64,000 nucleotides of DNA from Thermoanaerobaculia bacterium. Its GTDB lineage: Bacteria; Acidobacteriota; Thermoanaerobaculia; Multivoradales; JAHEKO01. The notes below the pieces were generated by a model. It was not told the origin of the DNA. It saw only the letters and a list, made by a program, of their open reading frames with translations, and did no database searches. This document shows, in pieces, positions 25,632-33,312 of this stretch. The translations under genes were made by a program, and so were the position numbers. Within the stretch, counting starts at the first letter, position 1; every line of letters starts with the position of its first letter. Location of the stretch: positions 1-64,000 of the forward strand of contig CAMYLC010000172.1 in NCBI GenBank assembly GCA_947259195.1. Direction: 5' to 3'.

Positions 25632-27380
25632 TTGAGGCAGAGCCCGATTGTGCTGGTGGCAGTCCTCGCCGGCCTCCTTGCATGGGGATCGTCTGGCTCG
25701 GCGGAAGACTCGGAGGCGAGTCGGGCAGCGCTCAGAGTTCATCTTCAGGACGGTTCCGTGGCCGTCTTGACCGAGGGTCAGGACCTCTACCTCGAGGCTT
25801 CACCGAGGAGGGGCGAAGGCCTACTGAGCTTCGCCCGTCGATTCTGTTCGAGTGGCGACGCCGCCTCCCTGGTGGCGGCGGAGAACGGTGGCTCTCAGAA
25901 GCTGCTGGCTGGGATTCGCTATCGAATTCCGTTTTCGACCCTGGACGACAACTATCAGGTACAAGTGGTGAGGGGTTTGTTCGAGGATGACCGCGCCGTG
26001 GCCGAAGGCTGGCAGCATCGGGTGCTCAGCGCCAACGGGCACTCGAGAGAGAGCCTCTGGAATCTCGCCGAGTGGTTCACGGGGCAGGGCGAGAACTACC
26101 AGGCCATTCGGGAGAGCAATAGGCTAGATGACGATGACCTGGTCCCAGGGCAGATGATCCTGGTTCCGGCGAACCTTCTGCGCCCTTCTCTGCGCTCAGC
26201 TCTGCCCCCCAGCTCGCCGTACCACCTCCAGTACAGTGCCGACCAGAAAGGCGAGTTCGCAATCTACCGCCTGAAGCCGGGAGAGGCGCTCTACTCGAGC
26301 GTCGTGGTCCGATTCACCGGCCGTGTGTTTGCTGAGGATGTGAACGGCCTGGCTCGGGAAGTGGCCGCAAGAAGCGGCATTCGGGATGTCACCGACATAC
26401 CCATTGGCTATGAAGTGAAGGTTCCTTTCAGCCTGCTGCTTCCCGAGTACCTCCCAGCCGGCCATCCCAAACGTCAGGAATACGAGCAAAGCCTGATGGC
26501 CAGCGCCCAGTTCAGCAACGTGGTAACGGCCAGCCGACTCAGTGGCGTCACTGTGGTCCTGGACGCAGGACACGGGGGAAACGATGTCGGCGCATCGGTA
26601 TCCGGGGTCTGGGAGAGTCTCTATGTCTACGACATCATGGTCCGTGCCATGCAGATTCTGCAAGGTAGCACCGCTGCCAATGTGATAGCCACGACTCAGG
26701 ATGGCCGAGCCCATGCTGTTGCCCAGCAAGATCAACTGTCCTACTCGAAGGGTCATCGGGTGCTGACCACGCCGAACTATCAAATCGAGGATTCGAGGGT
26801 AGGAGTGCACCTGCGCTGGTATCTGTCCAACAGTATCTACCGCCAGGCGGTCGAGAACGGCGGCGATCCCGACAAGGTCGTGTTCGTTTCCATTCACGCC
26901 GACTCCTTGCACCCTTCACTGAGAGGCGCCATGGTGTACATACCAGGGGCCAAGTACAGGTCGGGAACCTATGGCAAGAGTGGCTCTGTTTACGCCTCGA
27001 GACGGGAAGTCAAAGAGCGCCCTCAGGTCAGCTATTCGAGCCGAGAGCGGGTGAAGAGCGAGGGCCTTTCGCGAGAGCTGGCCTCGAAGATCTTGGGTGC
27101 TTTCCACGAGCGGGGGATGGCGGTGCATCCCGACAAACCCGTTCGTGAGAAGGTCATCCGTAAGCGAAGGGCCTGGGTGCCTGCAGTTCTGCGCTACAAC
27201 GCGATTCCCGCCGAGGTTCTCGTCGAGGTATGCAACCTGGCCAACGCCCAGGATCGCAACCTCATCCAGACCGCGAAATTTCGCCAGCAAGTGGCCGAAG
27301 CCATCGTCAGCGGAATCCTCAGCTACTATGGTCAGGCCGAGGTCGATGGCGGTCCCCGGGTGGCGGCGGCCGGACGCTAG
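25632..27380 (+). CDS. Secreted N-acetylmuramoyl-L-alanine amidase with LysM-like region
   Basis: The product is 582 aa from a TTG at 25632, chosen because AAGGGGA lies 9 nt upstream and the frame then opens with a signal peptide (SPIVLVAVLAGLLAWGSSGS). A TTG at 25581 would put 17 extra residues before it. The N-terminal half has LysM-like stretches (LWNLAEWFTGQGENYQAI, then VPGQMILVPANLL). The C-terminal Amidase_3 domain shows VVLDAGHGGNDVG (about 309-321), VSIHADS (about 420) and VEVCNLAN. It cleaves the peptide stem from glycan. The zinc ligand set appears intact. It is followed by a sigma/anti-sigma pair. Confidence 0.88.
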   Translation: MRQSPIVLVAVLAGLLAWGSSGSAEDSEASRAALRVHLQDGSVAVLTEGQDLYLEASPRRGEGLLSFARRFCSSGDAASLVAAENGGSQKLLAGIRYRIPFSTLDDNYQVQVVRGLFEDDRAVAEGWQHRVLSANGHSRESLWNLAEWFTGQGENYQAIRESNRLDDDDLVPGQMILVPANLLRPSLRSALPPSSPYHLQYSADQKGEFAIYRLKPGEALYSSVVVRFTGRVFAEDVNGLAREVAARSGIRDVTDIPIGYEVKVPFSLLLPEYLPAGHPKRQEYEQSLMASAQFSNVVTASRLSGVTVVLDAGHGGNDVGASVSGVWESLYVYDIMVRAMQILQGSTAANVIATTQDGRAHAVAQQDQLSYSKGHRVLTTPNYQIEDSRVGVHLRWYLSNSIYRQAVENGGDPDKVVFVSIHADSLHPSLRGAMVYIPGAKYRSGTYGKSGSVYASRREVKERPQVSYSSRERVKSEGLSRELASKILGAFHERGMAVHPDKPVREKVIRKRRAWVPAVLRYNAIPAEVLVEVCNLANAQDRNLIQTAKFRQQVAEAIVSGILSYYGQAEVDGGPRVAAAGR

Positions 27381-27472
27381 GCTCGTCGCGGGAACTTTCG
27401 CCCTCTGATCGGGGTCCCATCCTCCAGAGGCGGGTGGTCGGTACCGGGTCACGGCCCGCCCACAGGGAACCC

Positions 27473-28060
27473 ATGAAAGCGGCCGTACTCATGGCAGAAG
27501 CGACGGGCGACACCGATCTGGAGCTGGTCGAGCGACATCGCTACGGCGATCAAGCGGCCTTCGAGCAGATCTACCGCCTGCATGCGGAGATGGTCTTCAA
27601 CCTGGCCCTCCGCATGACGGGTGACGCCGAAGAGGCCGCCGATGTTTCTCAAGAGACGTTTCTGCGGGTGCACCGGTACTGCGGCAGATTCCGGGGGCGA
27701 TCCAGCCTCAAGACCTGGATCTATCGGGTCGCCGTCAACTGCTGTCGTAGCCGCTTTCGGAGGAATCAGACTTGGCGGACGCGCGTCCTTTCGGGATCCC
27801 TCGAGAGAGTCGATCAGGTCCCTGACGTTCGCCGTGGACCAGAGGACCACACGCTGACCCGAGAGAGTGGTGAGGCGGTGTCGCAGGCCCTCAGCCGTCT
27901 TCCGGAGCCGTTTCGAGAAGCAGTCGTCTTGCGCGATCTCGAAGGTCTCAGCTACGAGGAGATCGCTCGCGTGGTCGGCATCAGAATCGGCACCGTGCGC
28001 TCGAGGATCGCCCGCGGTCGCGATCGCCTGAGGATACTGCTGGAGAGCCCAGAGTCATGA
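27473..28060 (+). CDS. ECF-type RNA polymerase sigma factor
   Basis: The protein is 195 aa with sigma region 2 at about 24-93 (FEQIYRLHAEMVFNLALRMT, EEAADVSQETFLRV) and region 4 at about 134-187 (LPEPFREAVVLRDLEGLSYE, GTVRSRIARGRDRLR). There is no sigma-1 or sigma-3 domain. The frame is open far upstream; I chose the ATG at 27473, though the ATG at 27491 is possible. Its stop overlaps the downstream anti-sigma gene by 4 nt, the classic regulated pair. Confidence 0.92.
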   Translation: MKAAVLMAEATGDTDLELVERHRYGDQAAFEQIYRLHAEMVFNLALRMTGDAEEAADVSQETFLRVHRYCGRFRGRSSLKTWIYRVAVNCCRSRFRRNQTWRTRVLSGSLERVDQVPDVRRGPEDHTLTRESGEAVSQALSRLPEPFREAVVLRDLEGLSYEEIARVVGIRIGTVRSRIARGRDRLRILLESPES

Positions 28061-28821
28061 GTCACGCACCGGTAGAAATGCTGTCGAGCTACCTGGATGG
28101 CGAGCTGAGCCGGGAACGTCGACTCCGGGTCGAACGCCATCTTCAAGACTGTGAGGAGTGTCGGCATCGGCTCGATGGGCTGCACCGCGTAGTCCAGAGA
28201 CTCGAGGGGTTGGGGAGGATCTCGCCGATTCCCTATCTGGAACAGCAGGTGTTGCAGACTGCTGCGACCAGAGAGCAGGAAGAGAGTTTGCGGGATCGCC
28301 TCGAGAGAGGCGCCGGGCGCCTCCACATCGAGAGGTGGGTCTGGTTGCCGACCTTTGGAATGGTCGTTGCCCTGGTCACCATCATCTACCTCTTCTCCTG
28401 GGCACTTCAAAGTCAGAATCAGGGCCTTCCAGTGGTCTTGGACGTCGAGTCTCCAGCCTCCGAGGCCCCGGAAGAAGACACACCAATGGCGATGGAAAGG
28501 CTGTCACCTTTGGCCGAAGGTAGCCGCGCCGGGTCGCTCCAGCCCAAACGCGACGACTCCATGCACGCAAACCCTGCGGACGCCGCTGCTCGGTCTCAGG
28601 CTATCGAGATCGACGGTCGTTTCTTCGAGCTTCAGAACGATGTCTGGGTCGAGCAGGGCGTTGATCTCAGGGAGCCGACAATATTACTGGAGCCTTCAGA
28701 GGCTGTCAGCTCCGAGTGGCGGCACGAGTTGCCGAGCCTGACGGAATTGGAACTCTTGGGAGGTCCGGTTCGCTTACGAGCCGGGGATCAGCTGGTGCAG
28801 CTGGAGTTCGACCGCCGGTAG
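28057..28821 (+). CDS. Membrane-bound anti-sigma factor (zinc-finger type)
   Basis: This 254-aa protein has an N-terminal zf-HC2 motif H28-x3-C32-x2-C35 (RHLQDCEECRHRL), which binds ECF sigma factors. One transmembrane helix lies at about 97-117 (FGMVVALVTIIYLFSWAL), followed by an extracytoplasmic domain of about 135 residues with no recognised family. It should hold the preceding sigma factor inactive until an envelope signal releases it. The ATGA overlap supports equal production of the two proteins. Confidence 0.88.
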   Translation: MSHAPVEMLSSYLDGELSRERRLRVERHLQDCEECRHRLDGLHRVVQRLEGLGRISPIPYLEQQVLQTAATREQEESLRDRLERGAGRLHIERWVWLPTFGMVVALVTIIYLFSWALQSQNQGLPVVLDVESPASEAPEEDTPMAMERLSPLAEGSRAGSLQPKRDDSMHANPADAAARSQAIEIDGRFFELQNDVWVEQGVDLREPTILLEPSEAVSSEWRHELPSLTELELLGGPVRLRAGDQLVQLEFDRR

Positions 28822-28889
28822 AGAAGCTATCGGCAGGTCTGGGGCCCGAGCCCTCGAGCCGGTCGGTTCTGGGAGGCCAAGGAAGCGGG

Positions 28890-30965
28890 CTAGCTCCACA
28901 CCCCGACCTGCTTGACCTCGCACTTCTCACCGTCGATTTCCACTACGTCCCCCACCTTGCAGCCGAGCAGCGACTGCCCTAGATCGGAATCGTAGGAGAT
29001 GATGCCCCGCTCGGGTGCGCTTTCCCACGGGCCGAGGACCGTCAGGGATTGGCTGTCACCACTTTCGGACTCGAGCTCCAGGCTACTGCCAATTCGCACT
29101 TCCGAGGCGTCGATGCTGGACGAGTCGAACGTTCTGACTCTTCCCAGATCCCCTTTGAGAGCTTCAACTCGGGCCGAGAGGTACTCGTGTCTCTGTCGGG
29201 CGGATTTGTACTCGAAGTTCTCCCTCAGATCACCCATCGCCCGAGCCTCCTCGATGGCCCGACGATTGGCTGGAATCTCCTCGTCCAGGAGCTTCGTGAG
29301 CTCCTTACGGCGGGATTCGATCGACTCCGTTGTCGCATATAGGGGAATCTCCTGGTCCGGTCGTAGATCGGGGAATCGCAGATGCAGAGCGTTGATGAGC
29401 GGTTCCCGCAGGTAGTCTTCGAGGGCCGCTCGCTCGATGGCCGTCTCGGCCTGGATCGCGCGGTCCGGCGTGAGTCTGGACAGCAGGTGAGGCAGCGGGC
29501 CGCCGGTTTCGAACAGCCTCGTCAGCCTGGCGCGAAAAGGAGTGAACTCGGGCCAGTGCAGAGCCGAGATGATCAACTGGATCAAGCGCAGAGCATTGCG
29601 ATCACCGAAAAGGACGTCCGATTCCGCGTTCTCGGCCAGCCAGACGAAGGCTGCCGGCATCGGCCGTGGCTTGCTGATGAGATCGTCGATGTAGGCTTGG
29701 AGCTGCTCGTTCTCTTCGGTTTCCATCGACTTGGCGACAAGGGAGAGGAGTCGCGTTTCTTGTTCTCTTCCGAGGAGGGCGCGAAAGATCGTTCCCCAAT
29801 CCGCTCGGCTGGCACGAATCAGCTGCAGGGCCTGTTCTCTGAGGGAGCGATCGTCGATTGCCGAAACGAGATCTGCCGGCTGTGGATGGGCCTTGACGAT
29901 TGCAGCAGGCGAGGAATCGCCGGTGGGTTCTGCCCCCGCTCGTTCGAGGGTAAGGCCGAGAGCCAGGGCGATCGACGGATCCCTGATCAGGGAGTCATCG
30001 ACTAGCGCCTGCAGCTCGACGATCATCGCTGCCTTCAGCTCCTCCGAACGATCGGCGTTTCGCCGGAAAAGCTCTATCTTCTGTTTCGGATCCGCCGCGG
30101 CAAACTCCCGGCGCATTGAAGCGATTGCGTCGGAGTTGCTGGCAGCCCAGCCGTAGCGCTGACGGCTCCCGGAGCCCTCGGAGAGGATCTGTGGGTGCTT
30201 GCGGGCCGCCGACCACCAGGATGTCCATTCACTTTCGGTGACAATGCCGGTGAGAACCCGCCGAATATCTCCCGCTGAGCGGGGCTCCGGGTAGCTACCC
30301 AAGAGCGCCAGCAGCAGCTCGCCAGGACTCTCGTCTTTGAGCCTCAGAAGTTCGTCGGGATCCTCCAACTTTCGACGCAGAATGTGCCCCGGCGGCAGGG
30401 GCTTCAGGAGCTTGGCGGCGGCCCGAAAGCCCACCCTCAAGCCCGGTTGGTGCTCGAGATCGACCTTGAGGTTGTCTAGCTCGAGATTGACCTCGACGAC
30501 TCTCCCCGCACCTTTGCCCTCCATCCAGACCGGTGCGCCGACCTCGAATCGCAGTAGCCGCCGCAACCTGTCGGCCTTGGTCCAGGTCTTCGGAATGTCT
30601 TCCCTGGCCCTCAGCAGCCCTACTTTCTCGATCAGGCCTTCCAGGCTGGGTGAGCCTTCATAGAGTTGTCGGACAGTGTCCAGGATGGCGTCATGAAGCT
30701 CGGCAGGATCCGGATAGAGCCAGTCTAGAGACCGCAGGATCTCCAGACGCGTCGGCCAGTTGCCGGCCTCGCGCACTTGATCTTCGAAGAGCTCGATTAG
30801 AAAGCGGGCTCGATCCTGCTCGTCAGCTTCGAAGAGGGCCTGCGCCACTTCGACGAAGTACTCGTGATCGGTTGGCTCAGCGGCCAGCCTCTCGAGCCAC
30901 CGATCCTCGATGGCGTCGAACTCGCCCTCTTCGAGGAGCTGGTGGATTTCCGCCGCGTCGTTCAT
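28890..30965 (-). CDS. GreA-domain protein with very long N-terminal extension
   Basis: The product is 691 aa. Residues 548-612 form the GreA/GreB coiled coil with the acidic tip GDLRENFEY (D579, E582), and 617-691 are the C-terminal FKBP-like domain (ISYDSDLGQSLLGCKVGDVV). These rescue backtracked RNA polymerase by stimulating cleavage. Residues 1-545 are helical repeats plus a small beta domain at about 140-190 (EVGAPVWMEGKGAGRVVEVN) resembling Tudor/KOW modules. Ordinary GreA is about 158 aa; Chlamydia has a similarly extended GreA. I start at 30965 (MNDAAEIHQLL); the frame is open to 31106 but low-complexity. No ribosome binding site was seen. Confidence 0.85.
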   Translation of the reverse strand: MNDAAEIHQLLEEGEFDAIEDRWLERLAAEPTDHEYFVEVAQALFEADEQDRARFLIELFEDQVREAGNWPTRLEILRSLDWLYPDPAELHDAILDTVRQLYEGSPSLEGLIEKVGLLRAREDIPKTWTKADRLRRLLRFEVGAPVWMEGKGAGRVVEVNLELDNLKVDLEHQPGLRVGFRAAAKLLKPLPPGHILRRKLEDPDELLRLKDESPGELLLALLGSYPEPRSAGDIRRVLTGIVTESEWTSWWSAARKHPQILSEGSGSRQRYGWAASNSDAIASMRREFAAADPKQKIELFRRNADRSEELKAAMIVELQALVDDSLIRDPSIALALGLTLERAGAEPTGDSSPAAIVKAHPQPADLVSAIDDRSLREQALQLIRASRADWGTIFRALLGREQETRLLSLVAKSMETEENEQLQAYIDDLISKPRPMPAAFVWLAENAESDVLFGDRNALRLIQLIISALHWPEFTPFRARLTRLFETGGPLPHLLSRLTPDRAIQAETAIERAALEDYLREPLINALHLRFPDLRPDQEIPLYATTESIESRRKELTKLLDEEIPANRRAIEEARAMGDLRENFEYKSARQRHEYLSARVEALKGDLGRVRTFDSSSIDASEVRIGSSLELESESGDSQSLTVLGPWESAPERGIISYDSDLGQSLLGCKVGDVVEIDGEKCEVKQVGVWS

Positions 30966-31112
30966 GCAGGGCCGGGATTGTACACCAGGCTGCGGATGAG
31001 GGTGGAGGCGGCCGGGCTCTGCCCGTTCGATCTTGGAGGGCTTGGGGGTTGAATCGTCCGTCGCTTGCTCCGGCCGACCTTTGAGGGCTAGGCAGATAGT
31101 CATCATCTAATT

Positions 31113-31139
31113 GAGGTCCGTCCGGGTGGTTCGCAGGCG
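31113..31139 (+). repeat. Repeat copy 1 (left arm)
   Basis: The 27-bp sequence GAGGTCCGTCCGGGTGGTTC plus GCAGGCG matches the reverse complement of 31533-31559 at 25 of 27 positions. A partial internal pairing GTCCG/CGGAC extends past its right edge. Confidence 0.8.
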
Positions 31140-31251
31140 GACGGCGGCGGCTACTCAGACTGCGACGGGCGGGCCGCCACCTCGTCTCGTCATCGCGCCT
31201 CATCTGTTGTGCACTCTGATGGTCCTTGCGCCGCGCTCGACTCGGCGCCCC

Positions 31252-31276
31252 CTGCCGAACCACCCGAACGAACCTC
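31252..31276 (-). repeat. Repeat copy 2 (inverted, diverged)
   Basis: On the minus strand this reads GAGGTTCGTTCGGGTGGTTC plus GGCAG. It matches copy 3 at about 21 of 24 aligned positions with one inserted base. It is inverted relative to copy 1, with 112 bp between the two. Confidence 0.7.
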
Positions 31277-31420
31277 TAGTACCGACTAGCCTTGAGGCCT
31301 TGAGGCATTGGGAGGTAGGGCCGCGACGGCCAGGGGGTGCAGGGGCATAGGGGGCAACTCCCTGGCAGGATTCTTGATGATTTTGACGGTGGATGGATAG
31401 GGCATGGGGTCTCCAACGGT

Positions 31421-31505
31421 TGAGGGTTCGACGTGGGGACCTCCAGGGGGTTGGTTGCTGTGGAAGGGAGGATAGCCCCCTGGGGGCCCCACGTCGGACC
31501 CCTCG
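31421..31505. repeat. Long GC-rich stem-loop
   Basis: CCAGGGGG (31443-31450) pairs with CCCCCTGG (31476-31483), and CGACGTGGGG (31429-31438) with CCCCACGTCG (31487-31496). A small internal loop lies between them, and further imperfect pairing runs out to 31421/31505. The loop is 25 nt (31451-31475). No T-tract follows on either strand, so it is not a standard terminator. Confidence 0.75.
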
Positions 31506-31532
31506 ACAACGGCCAGATGTCCTTGGGCCCAG

Positions 31533-31559
31533 CGTCTGCGAACCACCCGGGCGGACCTC
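31533..31559 (-). repeat. Repeat copy 3 (right arm)
   Basis: This is the reverse complement of copy 1 with 2 mismatches in 27. Copies 1 and 3 bracket a 447-bp segment that includes copy 2 and the long hairpin, giving it the look of a non-autonomous mobile element or a REP-like cluster. Confidence 0.8.
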
Positions 31560-31648
31560 CTCAAGATCGTGATCATCTACCCAGGGCGCAACAGACCAGG
31601 CCCTGTTTCACAGCGGTCCGGCGGCCGAGAGGTTAGAGTACTTGCCCG

Positions 31649-32389
31649 ATGGTTGAGGGGTCGAATCAGAGTCTGGCGGTTCGTTTGCGCGAGTCCGATG
31701 CGGACGAGCTGTTGCAGCTCCTACAGAAGCACGTCAAGGAGCTGGACGTGCCCGAGGTTCGGCAGGCGCTGCGTAACCCGTTTCTCACCCAGCAATCCAT
31801 CGAGCTCCTGTTGGACGAGCGTCGCCTGCTGGCGTTCTCTGAGATTAGGAAGGACCTCGTCTGCCATCCCCGGACACCGGAGGTCAGGGCTCGTCGGCTG
31901 GTACCCTCGCTGTTCTGGCGCGACCTCATGCAGATCAGCATTGACGGTCGTGTGCGACCCCAAGTGAGGCGTAGCGCCGATCTCCAGCTGAGAGAGCGGA
32001 TCCATATTCTTTCTGTTGGCGAGCGGATGTCGATTGCCCGGCGCGCCAGCCCGGCCTTGATTCAGCAGCTACGGATGGATCCCGACCCGAGGGTTATCGG
32101 AGCTCTGCTCGACAACCCCAGGTTGACGGAAGGCAGTCTGATGCCTTTGCTCGGTAGTGATCGAGCCAAACCCGAGATCCTGACGCTTGTCGCAAGGCAC
32201 CGAAGATGGGGCATCCGCTATGGCGTGAGATCCGCCCTGTGTCGAAATGCGAGAACTTCGCCGGAGATTGTCCTGGGCCTCCTCTCACAGCTCAAGAAGT
32301 CCGACCTGAGGGCCGTTTATCAGGACCGGCGGTTGTCGGTTGCAGTGCGCCGACGCGCCGGGACTCTCTTGGGTCATGAGCCGAGCTGA
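31649..32389 (+). CDS. Helical-repeat protein A (HEAT-like)
   Basis: The protein is 246 aa, all-helical by composition and built from short degenerate repeats (DPDPRVIGALLDNPRLTEGS is one). There is no signal peptide or membrane helix. Its last ~120 residues align with the C-terminus of the gene at 33309: here ARHRRWGIRYGVRSAL and LRAVYQDRRLSVAVRRRA, there ARSRQWGRRYSIVHTL and LRVLSRDRNVSEVVRSTA. The two are paralogues flanking a RodZ-like gene. I recognise no enzymatic motif; a scaffold role is inferred only from the fold. Confidence 0.75.
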   Translation: MVEGSNQSLAVRLRESDADELLQLLQKHVKELDVPEVRQALRNPFLTQQSIELLLDERRLLAFSEIRKDLVCHPRTPEVRARRLVPSLFWRDLMQISIDGRVRPQVRRSADLQLRERIHILSVGERMSIARRASPALIQQLRMDPDPRVIGALLDNPRLTEGSLMPLLGSDRAKPEILTLVARHRRWGIRYGVRSALCRNARTSPEIVLGLLSQLKKSDLRAVYQDRRLSVAVRRRAGTLLGHEPS

Positions 32390-32409
32390 AAGTTTGTCGG
32401 AAAGAGCAT

Positions 32410-32439
32410 TTGACCCGGCCTCGATAGGTTCACTAGAGT
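32410..32439 (+). promoter_or_regulatory. Possible promoter of the RodZ-like gene
   Basis: TTGACC (32410-32415) and TAGAGT (32434-32439) are separated by 18 bp, lying just after the stop of the preceding gene. It would start a transcript near 32446. Confidence 0.3.
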
Positions 32440-32505
32440 AGCTGCCAGTAGTATTCTTCGATCTAGCGCCAGATGGCTGCAGGGTGCTCGTCTGGGTGTG
32501 TGCGC

Positions 32506-33312
32506 ATGTCCTCGACAATTCGACACAACAACCGACAACCGCCCTGGGAACAGGGTGCGGAAACCGATGTCATCTCCTTTGGGACCTGGCTTCGGAGGCA
32601 GCGCGAGCTGCGCGAGATCAGTTTGCGAGAGATCGCCGATGTCACCAAGATCAGCATCCGATATCTCGAAGCCCTCGAGCAAGACCGCTTTGACGTGTTG
32701 CCGGCACCTGTATTCGCGCACGGCTTCTTGCGGGAGTATGCCCGCTACGTCGGTCTCGATGCGGACGAAGTAGTCAACTCCTACCTGACAGCACAAAAAG
32801 AGGTCGAGCCCGACGAGGCGCTCGACGCCCCCGTCGTACACCAGCGAGACGTGAAACGCCCTACCGGCACGCTCCTGGCTTTGGCCGCCCTAGGGCTGTT
32901 GGTAGTAGTCGCGGCGCTCGCCTACTTCGCTGAGTCGTGCCAAAGTCAAGATCGTTCGGAGCCACCGCGCATGGCAGCTCCGCTGACACAGCCAGCTCCG
33001 AAGCTGTTACCAGCTGTCGAGCCCGAGCCAGGACCTGTCTCGCCGCTTTTGGTCACGATCGACTTCTCCGAGGACTGCTGGATCGAAGCCACGATCGATG
33101 GAGAAGGACAGGTCAACGAGCTACACGTCCCAGGTGAATCACTGCGTATCGGCGCCCAGAAAACGGTGAGCCTGACCATCGGCAACCCTGAGGCGGTGCG
33201 CATCGAAGTCAACGGGCAGCCGTTCCCCGTGTCGGCTCCGGCTGGCCAGGTGCTGCGGGGTCTCGAAATCGACCTCGATGCACTCCAGGCCGCGGATCAG
33301 ACTGAACCGTGA
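32506..33312 (+). CDS. RodZ-like membrane protein (HTH_25 and DUF4115)
   Basis: The product is 268 aa. Residues 24-84 are the RodZ-type helix-turn-helix (FGTWLRRQRELREISLREIA, VTKISIRYLEALEQDRFDVL, HGFLREYARYVGLD), about 120-142 a single membrane helix, then a proline-rich linker and a periplasmic DUF4115 beta domain at about 182-250. RodZ links MreB to the wall-elongation machinery. I use the ATG at 32506; the ATG at 32473 would add 11 residues, and neither has a clear binding site. It sits between two paralogous helical-repeat genes. Its GTGA overlap with the next gene implies coupling. Confidence 0.85.
   Translation: MSSTIRHNNRQPPWEQGAETDVISFGTWLRRQRELREISLREIADVTKISIRYLEALEQDRFDVLPAPVFAHGFLREYARYVGLDADEVVNSYLTAQKEVEPDEALDAPVVHQRDVKRPTGTLLALAALGLLVVVAALAYFAESCQSQDRSEPPRMAAPLTQPAPKLLPAVEPEPGPVSPLLVTIDFSEDCWIEATIDGEGQVNELHVPGESLRIGAQKTVSLTIGNPEAVRIEVNGQPFPVSAPAGQVLRGLEIDLDALQAADQTEP

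Larger units (their letters stand above)
30966..31648. other. Non-coding, repeat-bearing interval of 683 bp
   Basis: This is the only stretch over 300 bp without a convincing gene. The short frames in it have no recognisable product. It contains three copies of a 24-27-bp repeat and a long GC-rich hairpin (listed separately), and G/C-run-rich sequence between them. It separates the divergently transcribed GreA-domain gene and the helical-repeat gene, so it must also hold their promoters, which I could not place with confidence. Confidence 0.7.

Noticed and set aside
31276..31576. Two overlapping minus-strand ORFs of 77 and 96 aa
   Set aside because: They are Pro-rich, have no ribosome binding site, and coincide with the hairpin and repeat arms, so the structure explains the sequence better.
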